Shown: positions 23,863-31,624 of the stretch, piece by piece
Layout: every line of letters starts with the position of its first letter
Position numbering within the stretch: position 1 is the first letter of the stretch
Assembly (NCBI GenBank): GCA_902762785.1
Contig: CACWPL010000029.1
Span: 1 to 53,342, forward strand
DNA length: 53,342 nucleotides
Direction of reading: 5' to 3'
Source of the DNA: an uncultured Ruminococcus sp.
GTDB taxonomy: Bacteria; Bacillota; Clostridia; Oscillospirales; Ruminococcaceae
The notes under the pieces: generated by a model
The model's input: only the letters and a program-made list of their open reading frames with translations
Databases searched by the model: none
Told to the model about the DNA's origin: nothing
Program-made: the position numbers and the translations under genes

Positions 23863-25074
23863 ATGCGCATCGAGAACGGGATCCTGACCGAGATCCTCAC
23901 GCCGCGGAAGACGCTCGTCGTCCCGAACGGCGTCACCGCCATCGCAGAAGGGCTCTGCCGCAAGCACTGGAGCATCCATTATCTGGAGCTGCCGCCCTCT
24001 CTCCGCTCGATCGGCGACCACGCCTTCGAGGGCGTCCGCCTTTTGGGCGTGAGCTTCTCCGAGGGGCTCGTTGCCATCGGCAATGAGGCGTTCAGTCACA
24101 CGCAGATCGAGGCCGCCATCCTGCCGGACAGCCTGCGCCACATCGGCGCGGCGGCGTTCAAATACTGTCAGCGCCTCGCGGACGTGCGCCTCCCGGAAAG
24201 GCTCGAAACGCTCGGGAACGGCGCCTTTTTGAAGACGCGCTGGGTCGAATCGCACCTAGGACAGGAGCTGCGCGTCTGCGGCGGCCGCTACCTGCTCTCG
24301 GCCGTACCCGCGCGGGAGCTGCGCATCCCGGACGGGGTCGTGGAGGTGCTCCTGGGCTATGGGTCGATGGCCAACAAGGGCGTCGAGCACGTCTACCTCC
24401 CGGACAGCGTCGAGGTCCTCGGCCACGGCTGCTTCGCCGATGCCGATCAGCTCCGCAGGGTGCGATTCTCCGCGCGTCTGGCCGACGTCAAGAGCGCGGC
24501 CTTCTCCGGCTGCACCGCCCTCGAGTCCGCCGTCCTCCCGGACACCGTCACCGTCATCGGGCCGGGGGCGTTCGGACGCTGCACCTCGCTGCGGGAGCTG
24601 TCCGTCCCCGTGACCGCCCGGATGTACGCCGGCAGCACCGACGAGGGCACCGATGTCACGCTGCGCTGGGCGGGCGGCACGTTCACCGTCCCGGCAAGAG
24701 CGGCCGTCCGGATGCTGCTGATCGACCCGGTCGTGCGGTTCCTCCGCGTCACCGACCGCGAGGGATGCCTCGAGATGCTCCGCCTGATGCAGCACGACGA
24801 GGGCCTCCATGCCCGCTGCACCCTGCTCGCAGAATGGCGATTCCCCGGCACCTTTGCGGTGGGGGAGCTGGCACGCGCCGCCTCCCCCGCCGCCGTCGCG
24901 TGCGCCGAGGTCGGGGATGTCGACACGCTCCGCCGCATCCATGGGGACTTCCCCCTCGGCGGCGACGTCCTCCTGCGCTGCCTCGACGTCCTCCCGGAGG
25001 GCCGCACCGACCTGCGCGCCGCCGTCCTCGCCCTCCTCGAGGGGCAGTCCGGCGAGACGTCCCGGCGGCTGTAA
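23863..25074 (+). CDS. Leucine-rich-repeat (BspA/LRR_5-type) protein
   Basis: 403 residues, ATG 23863 with TAAGGAGG. Residues about 10-260 hold some eight to ten repeats of the LRR_5 type, with recurring phrases such as LPDSLRHIGAAAFKYC and LPDTVTVIGPGAFGRC. The C-terminal 150 residues are helical and not repeated (LEMLRLMQHDEGLHARC), perhaps ankyrin-like. No signal peptide or wall anchor is seen, so despite BspA similarity it may be cytosolic. LRR_5 proteins mediate protein binding; the partner is unknown. It is the last gene before tRNA-Arg and the integrated element. Confidence 0.83.
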   Translation: MRIENGILTEILTPRKTLVVPNGVTAIAEGLCRKHWSIHYLELPPSLRSIGDHAFEGVRLLGVSFSEGLVAIGNEAFSHTQIEAAILPDSLRHIGAAAFKYCQRLADVRLPERLETLGNGAFLKTRWVESHLGQELRVCGGRYLLSAVPARELRIPDGVVEVLLGYGSMANKGVEHVYLPDSVEVLGHGCFADADQLRRVRFSARLADVKSAAFSGCTALESAVLPDTVTVIGPGAFGRCTSLRELSVPVTARMYAGSTDEGTDVTLRWAGGTFTVPARAAVRMLLIDPVVRFLRVTDREGCLEMLRLMQHDEGLHARCTLLAEWRFPGTFAVGELARAASPAAVACAEVGDVDTLRRIHGDFPLGGDVLLRCLDVLPEGRTDLRAAVLALLEGQSGETSRRL

Positions 25075-25081
25075 AAAAGAC

Positions 25082-25110
25082 TTGCTTTTTCCGGCGAGAT
25101 GTGGTATAAT
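25082..25110 (+). promoter_or_regulatory. Promoter of tRNA-Arg
   Basis: TTGCTT (25082-25087), 17-bp spacer, TATAAT (25105-25110); the tRNA begins 13 bp later. Confidence 0.85.
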
Positions 25111-25122
25111 AGAGTATACGAT

Positions 25123-25196
25123 GTTTCCGTAGCTCAGCTGGATAGAGCGACCGCCTCCTAAGCGGTAGGTCGGGTGTTCGAATCACCTCGGGAACG
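25123..25196 (+). tRNA. tRNA-Arg (anticodon CCU)
   Basis: Acceptor GTTTCCG pairs with CGGGAAC (one wobble), discriminator G, no encoded CCA. Anticodon stem CCGCC/GGTAG-side with loop CTCCTAA gives anticodon CCT, reading AGG. T arm GGGTG-TTCGAAT-CACCT is normal. Its 3' 44 bases are duplicated at 35017-35060, showing use as an integration site. Confidence 0.95.
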
Positions 25197-25221
25197 CTCC
25201 CGCCCCTTGGCCATTCGGTCA
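25153..25221 (+). repeat. Left attachment repeat (attL) in tRNA-Arg
   Basis: 69 bases identical to 35017-35085, from the anticodon stem of tRNA-Arg through the terminator hairpin loop. Beyond it, to about 25284, weaker similarity (roughly four bases in five) to 35086-35150 continues, matching the coding 3' end of ylbJ. The two copies lie 9864 bp apart and delimit the integrated element. Confidence 0.92.
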
Positions 25222-25236
25222 GGGGGCGCTTTTTGT
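25200..25236 (+). terminator. Terminator of tRNA-Arg
   Basis: GCCCCTTGGCC...GGTCAGGGGGC stem followed by GCTTTTTGTG. The duplicated copy at 35066-35099 has a longer T run. Confidence 0.8.
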
Positions 25237-25288
25237 GTTGTTTCGGTCCTTTTTGAGGACGGATGTCCTCTGTGTGCAAAGCATCGAC

Positions 25289-27508
25289 TCATTTCTTTTC
25301 AGAAAGATACAGCTCGACCCGGCTCTGGATGTGTTCGCAGGTCGTGTCCAGCGACTGATCCCCATAAAAATACATGCCGCTCTCCTCCTCGATGACAGAG
25401 CGGATATTGGGATCGGGGCGGGCGATATGCGTCGTGCGGGCGATCTCCTGCGCGAGCGCCTCCATCTCCGCGGCAGTCGCCTCTCCTGAGATGATCTCAT
25501 GCTCTCCATCCCAAAACACACGGTCAGAGTGCCTGCCCTGCGGATCGGCCGCATCCTCCATGGATGCCGCCAATGCCGCGCGGCATACCGGCAGCGATGC
25601 GGTCAATTGCCGCTGCACCGGCTCTGATAAGAGATAGCGGAAGAGACCCCATGCCTCGTCCTGGTACCTGGAGCCGGCATAGATCCCCAGCGTGTAGGCC
25701 GGCTCGAAGTAGGCGCCGACGCAGTCCTGCTCGAGGGGATAGCCCACTGTGACGGTCGGCTCGTCCTGGTACAAAAAGAACTGCGCGTCGTGCCAATTCA
25801 GCGGCGTCGCCACGGTGATCTGGGTGAGGAGGACTTGATCGTGCGCGATCAGGTCCCGTTGGATCGTGTTCGGGTCGCCGTCCGTATACTGCCAGGCCGC
25901 GTGATCGTCGCGGTACTGCGAAGCAAGCGCCAAAAGCTGACGAAACTCCGGGGTGTCAAAATGGCAGTCGGCATTGACGGGGTCGACATAGGCATCGAGA
26001 TGATCCGTGCAGAAGGCAGACAGGATGTCGCTCGCCTGGACATCGAAAAACGGCTGGACGCCCCCATCGAGCGACGACAGGCATTGCAGATATGCGGCGG
26101 CCGTCTGCGGCGTGCCGTCCGGGAACTGTGCCCGCTTGGCGAGGGTCGTGTGCAGCGTGTAGGAAAAGCCGAGGAACGGGAGCGCCCCATCCTGCCGGAA
26201 CGCATCAAAGAAATTCGTGTCATACGTCTCATCCGTGATGGCAGGATCGTCCGCGAGATACTGCGACAGATCCAGAAACACGCCCTTATCGAGCAGCGTA
26301 TCGGTCTGGAGCTGGTCGGTGCAGATGATGTCCGCGATCCTCCCGTCGAGCATGTCCTTTTGGAACTGCGTGATCCCGACCGCACCGCCGGACGTATCCT
26401 GCTTGTCGTAGTTGTACACCACGATCTTGACGTCCTCGCTCTGCATGTTGTATTCGCTGATCGCCTCCGACAAGCCATATGCCTGCTGACCGGCCACCGA
26501 GAGCGTCAGGATCTTCATGCTTTGGATCTCTTTTTTCGTCCGCTTTGTGAGGATCCACTGCTCCGTCCCGCTGCTGACTGCGCCGGACATCGCGATCCTG
26601 TCCACCGCCACGCGGCCGTCGTCGAGCAGGAAGGGCGTTAGGATCCGCGTCGCGTCCAGATCGGAGGCGTCCCAGTCGACGAGGCGCTCCCTTGTCCCGT
26701 CCGCACGGATGCCGTACATCCCGGTCAGGTCATGATAGGTGAAAGGGTATTCGTCATTCCCGGCCTGGAGCGCACGATCGACCGTGCCAAAAGCCGATAC
26801 CTGCGTGATACGGTCCTCCGCGCGATCGACCGCATAGAGCCTTGCCTTCCCGCTGGCATCCGTCACGATCAGGTACACGCCGCCGTCATGGCCGATCAAG
26901 GCGCGGTCGATCGTCCCGCCGTTTTGCAGATCCATGGTCTTGACGAGCGCGAAAGTCTCCGTATAGACCCTGATCTGTGCCTGCGCGCTGATCGCATACC
27001 AAAAGCCCTCCGCGTCCCGGCAGCAGATCTCGGTCAGAGGATCTGCGAACACCTCCTGCGGGATCGTCCCGGTCGCAATACAGTTACATTGCCGATCGAG
27101 GGCATAAAACCGATTCATGACGGTACCATCCGCATCGGGCGGCATCTCGATCACGGTGAGCCCCTTGTCCGGCGCAGGCATGACGCTATAATAGCACTCG
27201 GTCACATCGGGCAGCTCGAGCGGTGTCATCCCATCGGCATCGGGATCGAACGCGTACAGGCGGCCGCCGCGCTGGATGACCAGATGTCCCGCGACATGGG
27301 CGAGGATCTGGTCGGCAGCCGTGCTGCCGTGTGAAGTGGGAGCGAGGGCGTCCGCCGCGCCGCCGATCTGTTCGCCCTTGTAGGAATAGGCCATATCGAC
27401 AGCCAGCGTCGCACCAGGCGGGTCCCCCTGCTTGGCACATCCCGTGGACGCCACCACGAGCGCGGCACTTATGGCGAGGGCGAACTGTTTCATGAATGTC
27501 TGTCTCAT
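25289..27508 (-). CDS. Large lipoprotein: propeller-like N-terminal half plus solute-binding-protein-like C-terminal half
   Basis: 739 residues, ATG 27508 with GAGAGGTGG just upstream (a second ATG is five codons in). A lipoprotein signal is clear: hydrophobic ALAISAALVVAST then Gly-Cys24. Residues about 35-330 hold repeated short beta-strand phrases (GGRLYAFDPDADG, DGGVYLIVTDASGKARLYAVD) suggesting a beta-propeller. Residues about 335-690 resemble ABC extracellular solute-binding proteins (family 1): ISEYNMQSEDVKIVVYNYD, QKDMLDGRIADIICT, and GLFRYLLSEPVQRQLTAS near the end. It should be attached to the outer face of the membrane. There are no transporter permease genes beside it, so it may be a sensor or scavenger rather than part of a normal importer. 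Confidence 0.75.
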   Translation of the reverse strand: MRQTFMKQFALAISAALVVASTGCAKQGDPPGATLAVDMAYSYKGEQIGGAADALAPTSHGSTAADQILAHVAGHLVIQRGGRLYAFDPDADGMTPLELPDVTECYYSVMPAPDKGLTVIEMPPDADGTVMNRFYALDRQCNCIATGTIPQEVFADPLTEICCRDAEGFWYAISAQAQIRVYTETFALVKTMDLQNGGTIDRALIGHDGGVYLIVTDASGKARLYAVDRAEDRITQVSAFGTVDRALQAGNDEYPFTYHDLTGMYGIRADGTRERLVDWDASDLDATRILTPFLLDDGRVAVDRIAMSGAVSSGTEQWILTKRTKKEIQSMKILTLSVAGQQAYGLSEAISEYNMQSEDVKIVVYNYDKQDTSGGAVGITQFQKDMLDGRIADIICTDQLQTDTLLDKGVFLDLSQYLADDPAITDETYDTNFFDAFRQDGALPFLGFSYTLHTTLAKRAQFPDGTPQTAAAYLQCLSSLDGGVQPFFDVQASDILSAFCTDHLDAYVDPVNADCHFDTPEFRQLLALASQYRDDHAAWQYTDGDPNTIQRDLIAHDQVLLTQITVATPLNWHDAQFFLYQDEPTVTVGYPLEQDCVGAYFEPAYTLGIYAGSRYQDEAWGLFRYLLSEPVQRQLTASLPVCRAALAASMEDAADPQGRHSDRVFWDGEHEIISGEATAAEMEALAQEIARTTHIARPDPNIRSVIEEESGMYFYGDQSLDTTCEHIQSRVELYLSEKK

Positions 27509-27613
27509 GACCCACCTCTCATGCGATGTGTTTCATATAATTCGACAGCTTTTTATTGGAGCCGGGTTTCAGGTAACAGCTCGTCACAATAATTCTTGGC
27601 ATAGTGTCTCCTA

Positions 27614-28138
27614 TTATTCCTGATAACCAACAGCAACATCGGAACAATGCGCAGCAATGAAGCCGTATAACCGCATAAGCGGCACTGTTTTGTTGCTGCC
27701 GGACTTGATACTCTTTATCTGTTTTTCTTCAATTCTATCATTCAAGAAATAATCTTTCTTCCCAACAGTAAGTGTTAGCTCTGATTTTTTTACGATATCA
27801 CGATAGCCATTAAACTCCTCATAGATTTGATATTTAGCACAAGTAATATCTGAAAGTGCGATGATCGTTTCTTTTCTTGCAGAATAAATTGTGATCGTGT
27901 AGGAATTATATTCCACAGTAATTGTGCGCTTTTCAATTTTAGAGAACGTATATACTATGGCAGTCATTCCTATCACAATTAACACGATCATTGCAATCTG
28001 CATCACGCTATTTTTGGATATCATAAGCACGGCTAAACATAATACCGCCCAGATAATAATAGCAGCAAAGCAATAAGCATAATAATTGACAGGATGATGG
28101 TTGATCGTGATCTCGTTTGTGTTTTTCTGTTGTTTCAT
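27614..28138 (-). CDS. Two-helix membrane protein of unknown function
   Basis: 174 residues, start ATG 28138. Two adjacent hydrophobic segments (about 19-42 and 45-65) are followed by a cytoplasmic or extracytoplasmic domain of beta-strand character (TITVEYNSYTITIYSA, SELTLTVGKKDYFL), reminiscent of bacterial PH-like domains. I do not recognise a specific family. Codon use is AT-rich, unlike the backbone, like the sigma/anti-sigma genes upstream. It lies 126 bp after the anti-sigma gene on the same strand and may be part of that regulon. Confidence 0.65.
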   Translation of the reverse strand: MKQQKNTNEITINHHPVNYYAYCFAAIIIWAVLCLAVLMISKNSVMQIAMIVLIVIGMTAIVYTFSKIEKRTITVEYNSYTITIYSARKETIIALSDITCAKYQIYEEFNGYRDIVKKSELTLTVGKKDYFLNDRIEEKQIKSIKSGSNKTVPLMRLYGFIAAHCSDVAVGYQE

Positions 28139-28264
28139 GTTGCCACCTCAATAAAATTATTCAAGTATATTATAGCACACAACAAACCATTTTGCGATCA
28201 CTATCCCCCTTACTGTTCATAAGTATCATACACTTTCACGGCATCTGCTCCCGAAGAACAGTTT

Positions 28265-29077
28265 TCACTGAAGAGAATCCACGATCTTGTCGCACTCCTC
28301 ATAAGGCACATCCTTCATCATGAGTGAACACAAAAGCAGTGTATCTCTCCATAATATCGTGTACTGATGATCTTCCTTGGATACGATCGCAGTTTTTCCA
28401 TTCACCTCAGTCTCAGAAAGAGAAAAAGTATCGCTTGGGATCTTGACATCATGCATCCGTTCTTCATCATCGAACGCTTCATAGACGATACTGATGTATT
28501 GCTTACCCATTCTGAAATGAAATGTACAGGTCATACTGCTATCTCGATCCGTGTGGCCGTATTCATCCAACACAAAGCCCTCTGGCAAATAGGATGGAGC
28601 TTCGACCGATATTTCGTATTTCGCACATTCCCCCTTTATTCCATAAGGATCACCTTCACTCGCTGGCAGCTGGGCAGTAGGAGTATCATCAAAATCAACT
28701 GAGAACCCATTTTGATAGTAATGGATGATCACCGAAAACACATCCATGTTCCAAGCCGCAGCTGTGATCACATTCGCGATAGCGATCATAGCTGCGATAC
28801 ATGCCGCAATGATCAGCACTTTCATTCGCTTGCGCATACGAGTTACAGGCTTTTTATCAGAGGATCCCGTTAGTTTTTGAACACCACGCTCCGTTGCTTC
28901 CTGAATGAAGCTCTCCATTCCTGTCAGATCAGAATAAACATCAGTCAACTCCTCAATTTTGTCATAATTACGTTTGTGAGCAGGCTTTTCCAATTCTTCA
29001 TCTAACAGCTTTCTTATTTCCTTGAGGGCATCTTTTTCAAAGCCACCACTCATGAGATCATGTAGGTCCTGATCCAT
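28265..29077 (-). CDS. Anti-sigma-like membrane protein with DUF4367 domain
   Basis: 270 residues from the ATG at 29077, which has AAGAGGTGA seven bases upstream; a GTG three codons earlier overlaps that site. The N-terminal cytoplasmic part (1-85) is helical and charged, one membrane helix spans about 86-108, and the outer domain (about 110-270) resembles DUF4367 (YLPEGFVLDEYGHTD, then ISIVYEAFDDEE, and TILWRDTLLLCSL near the end). DUF4367 proteins are often encoded next to ECF sigma factors and act as their membrane-bound antagonists. The sigma gene 126 bp upstream supports this role. AT-rich composition. Confidence 0.75.
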   Translation of the reverse strand: MDQDLHDLMSGGFEKDALKEIRKLLDEELEKPAHKRNYDKIEELTDVYSDLTGMESFIQEATERGVQKLTGSSDKKPVTRMRKRMKVLIIAACIAAMIAIANVITAAAWNMDVFSVIIHYYQNGFSVDFDDTPTAQLPASEGDPYGIKGECAKYEISVEAPSYLPEGFVLDEYGHTDRDSSMTCTFHFRMGKQYISIVYEAFDDEERMHDVKIPSDTFSLSETEVNGKTAIVSKEDHQYTILWRDTLLLCSLMMKDVPYEECDKIVDSLQ

Positions 29078-29098
29078 AAGTTTCACCTCTTATTATTC

Positions 29099-29125
29099 CC
29101 TCTATCTATTCCTGTCAGATAGAGG
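29099..29125 (-). promoter_or_regulatory. Hairpin in the sigma/anti-sigma intergenic leader
   Basis: Perfect 9-bp stem CCTCTATCT (29099-29107) / AGATAGAGG (29117-29125). It sits between the sigma stop (29203) and the anti-sigma ribosome site and could modulate translation or mRNA processing. No T run follows, so it is not a standard terminator. Confidence 0.5.
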
Positions 29126-29202
29126 TCCATTTTGGACGATTGATCTTGATATTTGTATGATCGTACAAACAGACAATGAACTAATTGTTGGAATCGCACT
29201 AA

Positions 29203-29649
29203 CTATTCGGAGCTGGCGCGTAATTTTTCCTTGATCCTCGCAATACGCTTATATAAAGCCGCGAGTGTCAGATGATACTGCTTTGCCAGCGCATGTTTGT
29301 CTTCGCTGTTGAGATAGGCAAGGAGCAGCTGCCGATCCGCATCATCTAGTACGTCCAGTATACTTTCTGGGTATGGAAAGTCCTCTGTTTCCTCTGGTAT
29401 CGTTTCTATATCCACACTTTCTGGTTTTTTTCGACGATACTGATAGATGATCCTGTCGGCAGTTGCATATAGCCACGGTCTGATATCTTTTGAGAGATCG
29501 ATCGAACGATGTTTTTTCAGAAGTACATAAAAGACTTCCTGCGTACAGTCTTCTGCGCCATGATAGTCAGGGGCCAATTTAAAAACGCAGTATTTCAGGA
29601 TCAACGGGTAATACTCTTTGATCAAACTATTGAGAGGGGTATCGTGCAT
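29203..29649 (-). CDS. ECF-type RNA polymerase sigma factor
   Basis: 148 residues from the ATG at 29649; GGAGGT lies six bases upstream and the earlier in-frame starts are worse placed. Region 2 is seen in YHGAEDCTQEVFYVLLKKH and the following DIRPWLYATADRIIYQYRR. Region 4 is LLAYLNSEDKHALAKQYHLT with the helix-turn-helix ending KRIARIKEKLR. No extra C-terminal domain. With the DUF4367 protein downstream, it probably forms a signal-responsive pair regulating cargo genes of the element or host surface functions. AT-rich codon use differs from the backbone. Confidence 0.85.
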   Translation of the reverse strand: MHDTPLNSLIKEYYPLILKYCVFKLAPDYHGAEDCTQEVFYVLLKKHRSIDLSKDIRPWLYATADRIIYQYRRKKPESVDIETIPEETEDFPYPESILDVLDDADRQLLLAYLNSEDKHALAKQYHLTLAALYKRIARIKEKLRASSE

Positions 29650-29751
29650 GGTCATACCTCCATCCATGATCGGCAAGATCACATTTTTACTCAATTATAC
29701 TTCTTTACCTATTCTTTGTCAATATACTTCTTCAATTTTACTGGCAGTTAA

Positions 29752-29904
29752 ATTCGATCAGTGACGACCATTTTTGCTGCAGATCTTAAAGATGCATCCT
29801 TTAAAGTGGCGAAGATCAAGAACGATGATCGTGCCGAGCATATCGGAACATGGGAGGAACTGATCGAGATGGGGTATCACCCTTGTGGGAGCTGTCAGCC
29901 TTGA
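29752..29904 (+). pseudogene. C-terminal remnant with Ada-like zinc-binding motif
   Basis: A short plus-strand frame, with a possible GTG at 29761 but no ribosome site, encodes DASFKVAKIKNDDRAEHIGT followed by EELIEMGYHPCGSCQP and a stop. The ending MGYHPCGSCQP matches the typical end of Ada-type zinc-binding modules found at the C-terminus of nuclease-like and envelope proteins; the first Cys pair of the module is missing. It is opposite in direction to all neighbours, and appears to be what remains of a gene cut by recombination. Confidence 0.5.
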
Positions 29905-29961
29905 TAGACAGATCGCATGAGCAAGAAGATCGAAGTCACTGACCCGCCTCTTTCAAAACAA

Positions 29962-30000
29962 GAAAGACCCGTCAAGCAGCTTTATCGCTTGACGAGTCTC
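29962..30000 (-). terminator. Terminator after the TOPRIM-like gene
   Basis: Minus strand AGACTCGTCAAGC...GCTTGACGGGTCT, stem of about 13 bp with one or two mismatches, followed by TTCTTGTTTTG. Confidence 0.75.
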
Positions 30001-30041
30001 TTACTATATCGATCTCACAGATCAGCTATCAAAGGCCGTTA

Positions 30042-30884
30042 TCACGGCGTTTGAGCGTTATCGTCCACAGCGCCCTCCTCTGCATCGGAACACAGATCAT
30101 CATAGAACGCATTTTTGTTACCGTAATGATCAAGAAGCAAGAACAAGGAAGTATTGATCACGCTCAGCATCCGTTTAGACCGCACCATTTCAGACTGCTT
30201 CTCCGCGATAGATGCCCCCTTGGAAACTACCTGATAGATCTCATAGGATGGCATACCCTCAAATGCAGTCTTAGAGACCGTATTCAGTTTTTTTACATTC
30301 GATCGGATCAGATTTTTAAAATTGGTCTTTGTGTATTCTGCTATGTAGTGACCGGCTAGCTTCTTTTTGCTGGCCGCCTTCTTGAAGCCCTTCATCATCG
30401 AGATAGGGATGAACTCTGTTAAAAACGCCGCATCATTAAAACTATCACAATAACGAAACGATTCCATCATAGGATAATCGATGTACAGCCTCCCTATCGA
30501 GGGGTCTGTTTCGTTCGTAAAGTATTCAGCCATCTTCTTGACCTTTAAAAGATCATCCTCAGCTGACTGTTCGATAGGGATATCCGTACCGCGTTGCGCT
30601 GGCGTCTTATTCTGCAGATCACTGTCAAATACCAGATATGTGTAGGCAAACTTACTTTTCAGCACTTCCTTCACCGTGCCAGAAGTGACAAGTTCTGCCA
30701 AAACATCCTTCACATCACACGCAAGATCATATTGTTCCATTTTACTGTACAGAGAATATAGATCACTTGCAACAACAAGTTCAAATGAAAGTCCAAAGAC
30801 CTTGAACGACCGTTCAAAAAAATCTTTTTCCGTTCCTCCCTCCACAATGAGCAGAATCTTCTTTTTACTCTTGAAATGCGCCAT
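30042..30884 (-). CDS. TOPRIM-like (RloB/OLD/DUF4435-type) protein of a probable defence module
   Basis: 280 residues from ATG 30884, inside the ATPase 3' end (20-bp overlap, GGAGAAA upstream). The N-terminus ILLIVEGGTEKDFF (about 10-23) matches the TOPRIM/RloB glutamate motif. LVFDSDLQNK carries the paired Asp of the metal site. The rest is helical and unknown to me. Known two-gene systems pair an ABC-type AAA ATPase with such a TOPRIM protein (OLD class 2, PARIS AriA-AriB, RloA-RloB). In PARIS the TOPRIM protein is a nuclease released on phage sensing. The upstream ATPase here lacks its N-terminal half, so the module may be inactive. Assignment to one named system is not possible by eye. 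Confidence 0.6.
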   Translation of the reverse strand: MAHFKSKKKILLIVEGGTEKDFFERSFKVFGLSFELVVASDLYSLYSKMEQYDLACDVKDVLAELVTSGTVKEVLKSKFAYTYLVFDSDLQNKTPAQRGTDIPIEQSAEDDLLKVKKMAEYFTNETDPSIGRLYIDYPMMESFRYCDSFNDAAFLTEFIPISMMKGFKKAASKKKLAGHYIAEYTKTNFKNLIRSNVKKLNTVSKTAFEGMPSYEIYQVVSKGASIAEKQSEMVRSKRMLSVINTSLFLLLDHYGNKNAFYDDLCSDAEEGAVDDNAQTP

Positions 30885-31560
30885 TGATATACATTTTCTC
30901 CAAGTTATGGGCTTCACGAATCTCGCGGTCAGTAGAATCGTAGAGATTCGCTATTTTTGATCTCGTCATAATAAAGCAGCAGTCAGGTCTTGTCGATCTA
31001 TTCTGCATCAGATAGGTGTTGTGTGTGGTCAAAACAGACTGGAAATTAGGGTGCATATTCAGTAGTTCAACAAGTGTCTCTGCCGACTCGTAGTGAAAGA
31101 AGGCATCAAACTCATCAATGAACAGAAATGAGATGTTGTCAAAGGCAACGATGCTCCACACAAAGAATAGCATCAAGGCCATCGTTCCTGTCGATGCCAC
31201 GTCAATGAATCGAGCCCAATTTTCTCGATCATGATAAAATGCGTAAAGAACATGCATCCCATTTTCCGATCTGAGATCCAATTCATATTCAAGTCCGTTT
31301 TTCTGAAGGAGATCCTGAAATCCCTGTTTCTTCCCATGCTGGTAGATGACCTCTGTCAGATCCGCACCGCCGTTCGTATACCCCATATAGGAGTTGCCTT
31401 CGCTTAAACTGCGGTACCAAAGCATACGGTTGACAAGATCCATCAATTTTGTGAGCAGAGAGTGGTGGCTCGTAGGGGTATTGCGATAGATATACTTCAA
31501 AACAGAGAGCTTATTATCAACAAGATCAATGTGCAGGTTGCCCTGCGCAATTAGCTGCAT
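30865..31560 (-). pseudogene. AAA/ABC-type ATPase, N-terminally truncated (no Walker A)
   Basis: The open frame encodes 231 residues of the C-terminal half of an AAA_15/AAA_21 ATPase: signature-like ASTGTMALMLFF, Walker B FLFIDEFDAFFHYE, and switch His in VLTTHNTYLM. There is no Walker A; full-length relatives have about 180-200 more N-terminal residues. An in-frame TAA lies three codons before the first ATG, and no ribosome site precedes it. Just upstream an intact ribosome site starts an unrelated 28-codon frame (31526-31612), so the break was probably a deletion fusing the relaxase downstream region to the middle of the ATPase gene. Confidence 0.7.
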
Positions 31561-31612
31561 CAGCTGTTACGGGATCAGGGCCTGCATCATACAATGATCG
31601 TAAAAGATCCAT
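31526..31612 (-). CDS. Short ORF after the relaxase (28 codons), probable truncation remnant
   Basis: Begins at ATG 31612 with an excellent AAGGAGG, encodes MDLLRSLYDAGPD and continues 15 residues before stopping inside the ATPase frame. No family recognised. It is most likely the start of a gene whose rest was lost at the junction that removed the ATPase 5' end. Confidence 0.35.
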   Translation of the reverse strand: MDLLRSLYDAGPDPVTADAANCAGQPAH

Positions 31613-31624
31613 CCAAGATCCTCC

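Noticed and set aside
22676-25074. Programmed frameshift between yfmH and lgt
   Set aside because: The 17-bp overlap is explained by a normal ribosome site inside yfmH; both proteins have complete domains.
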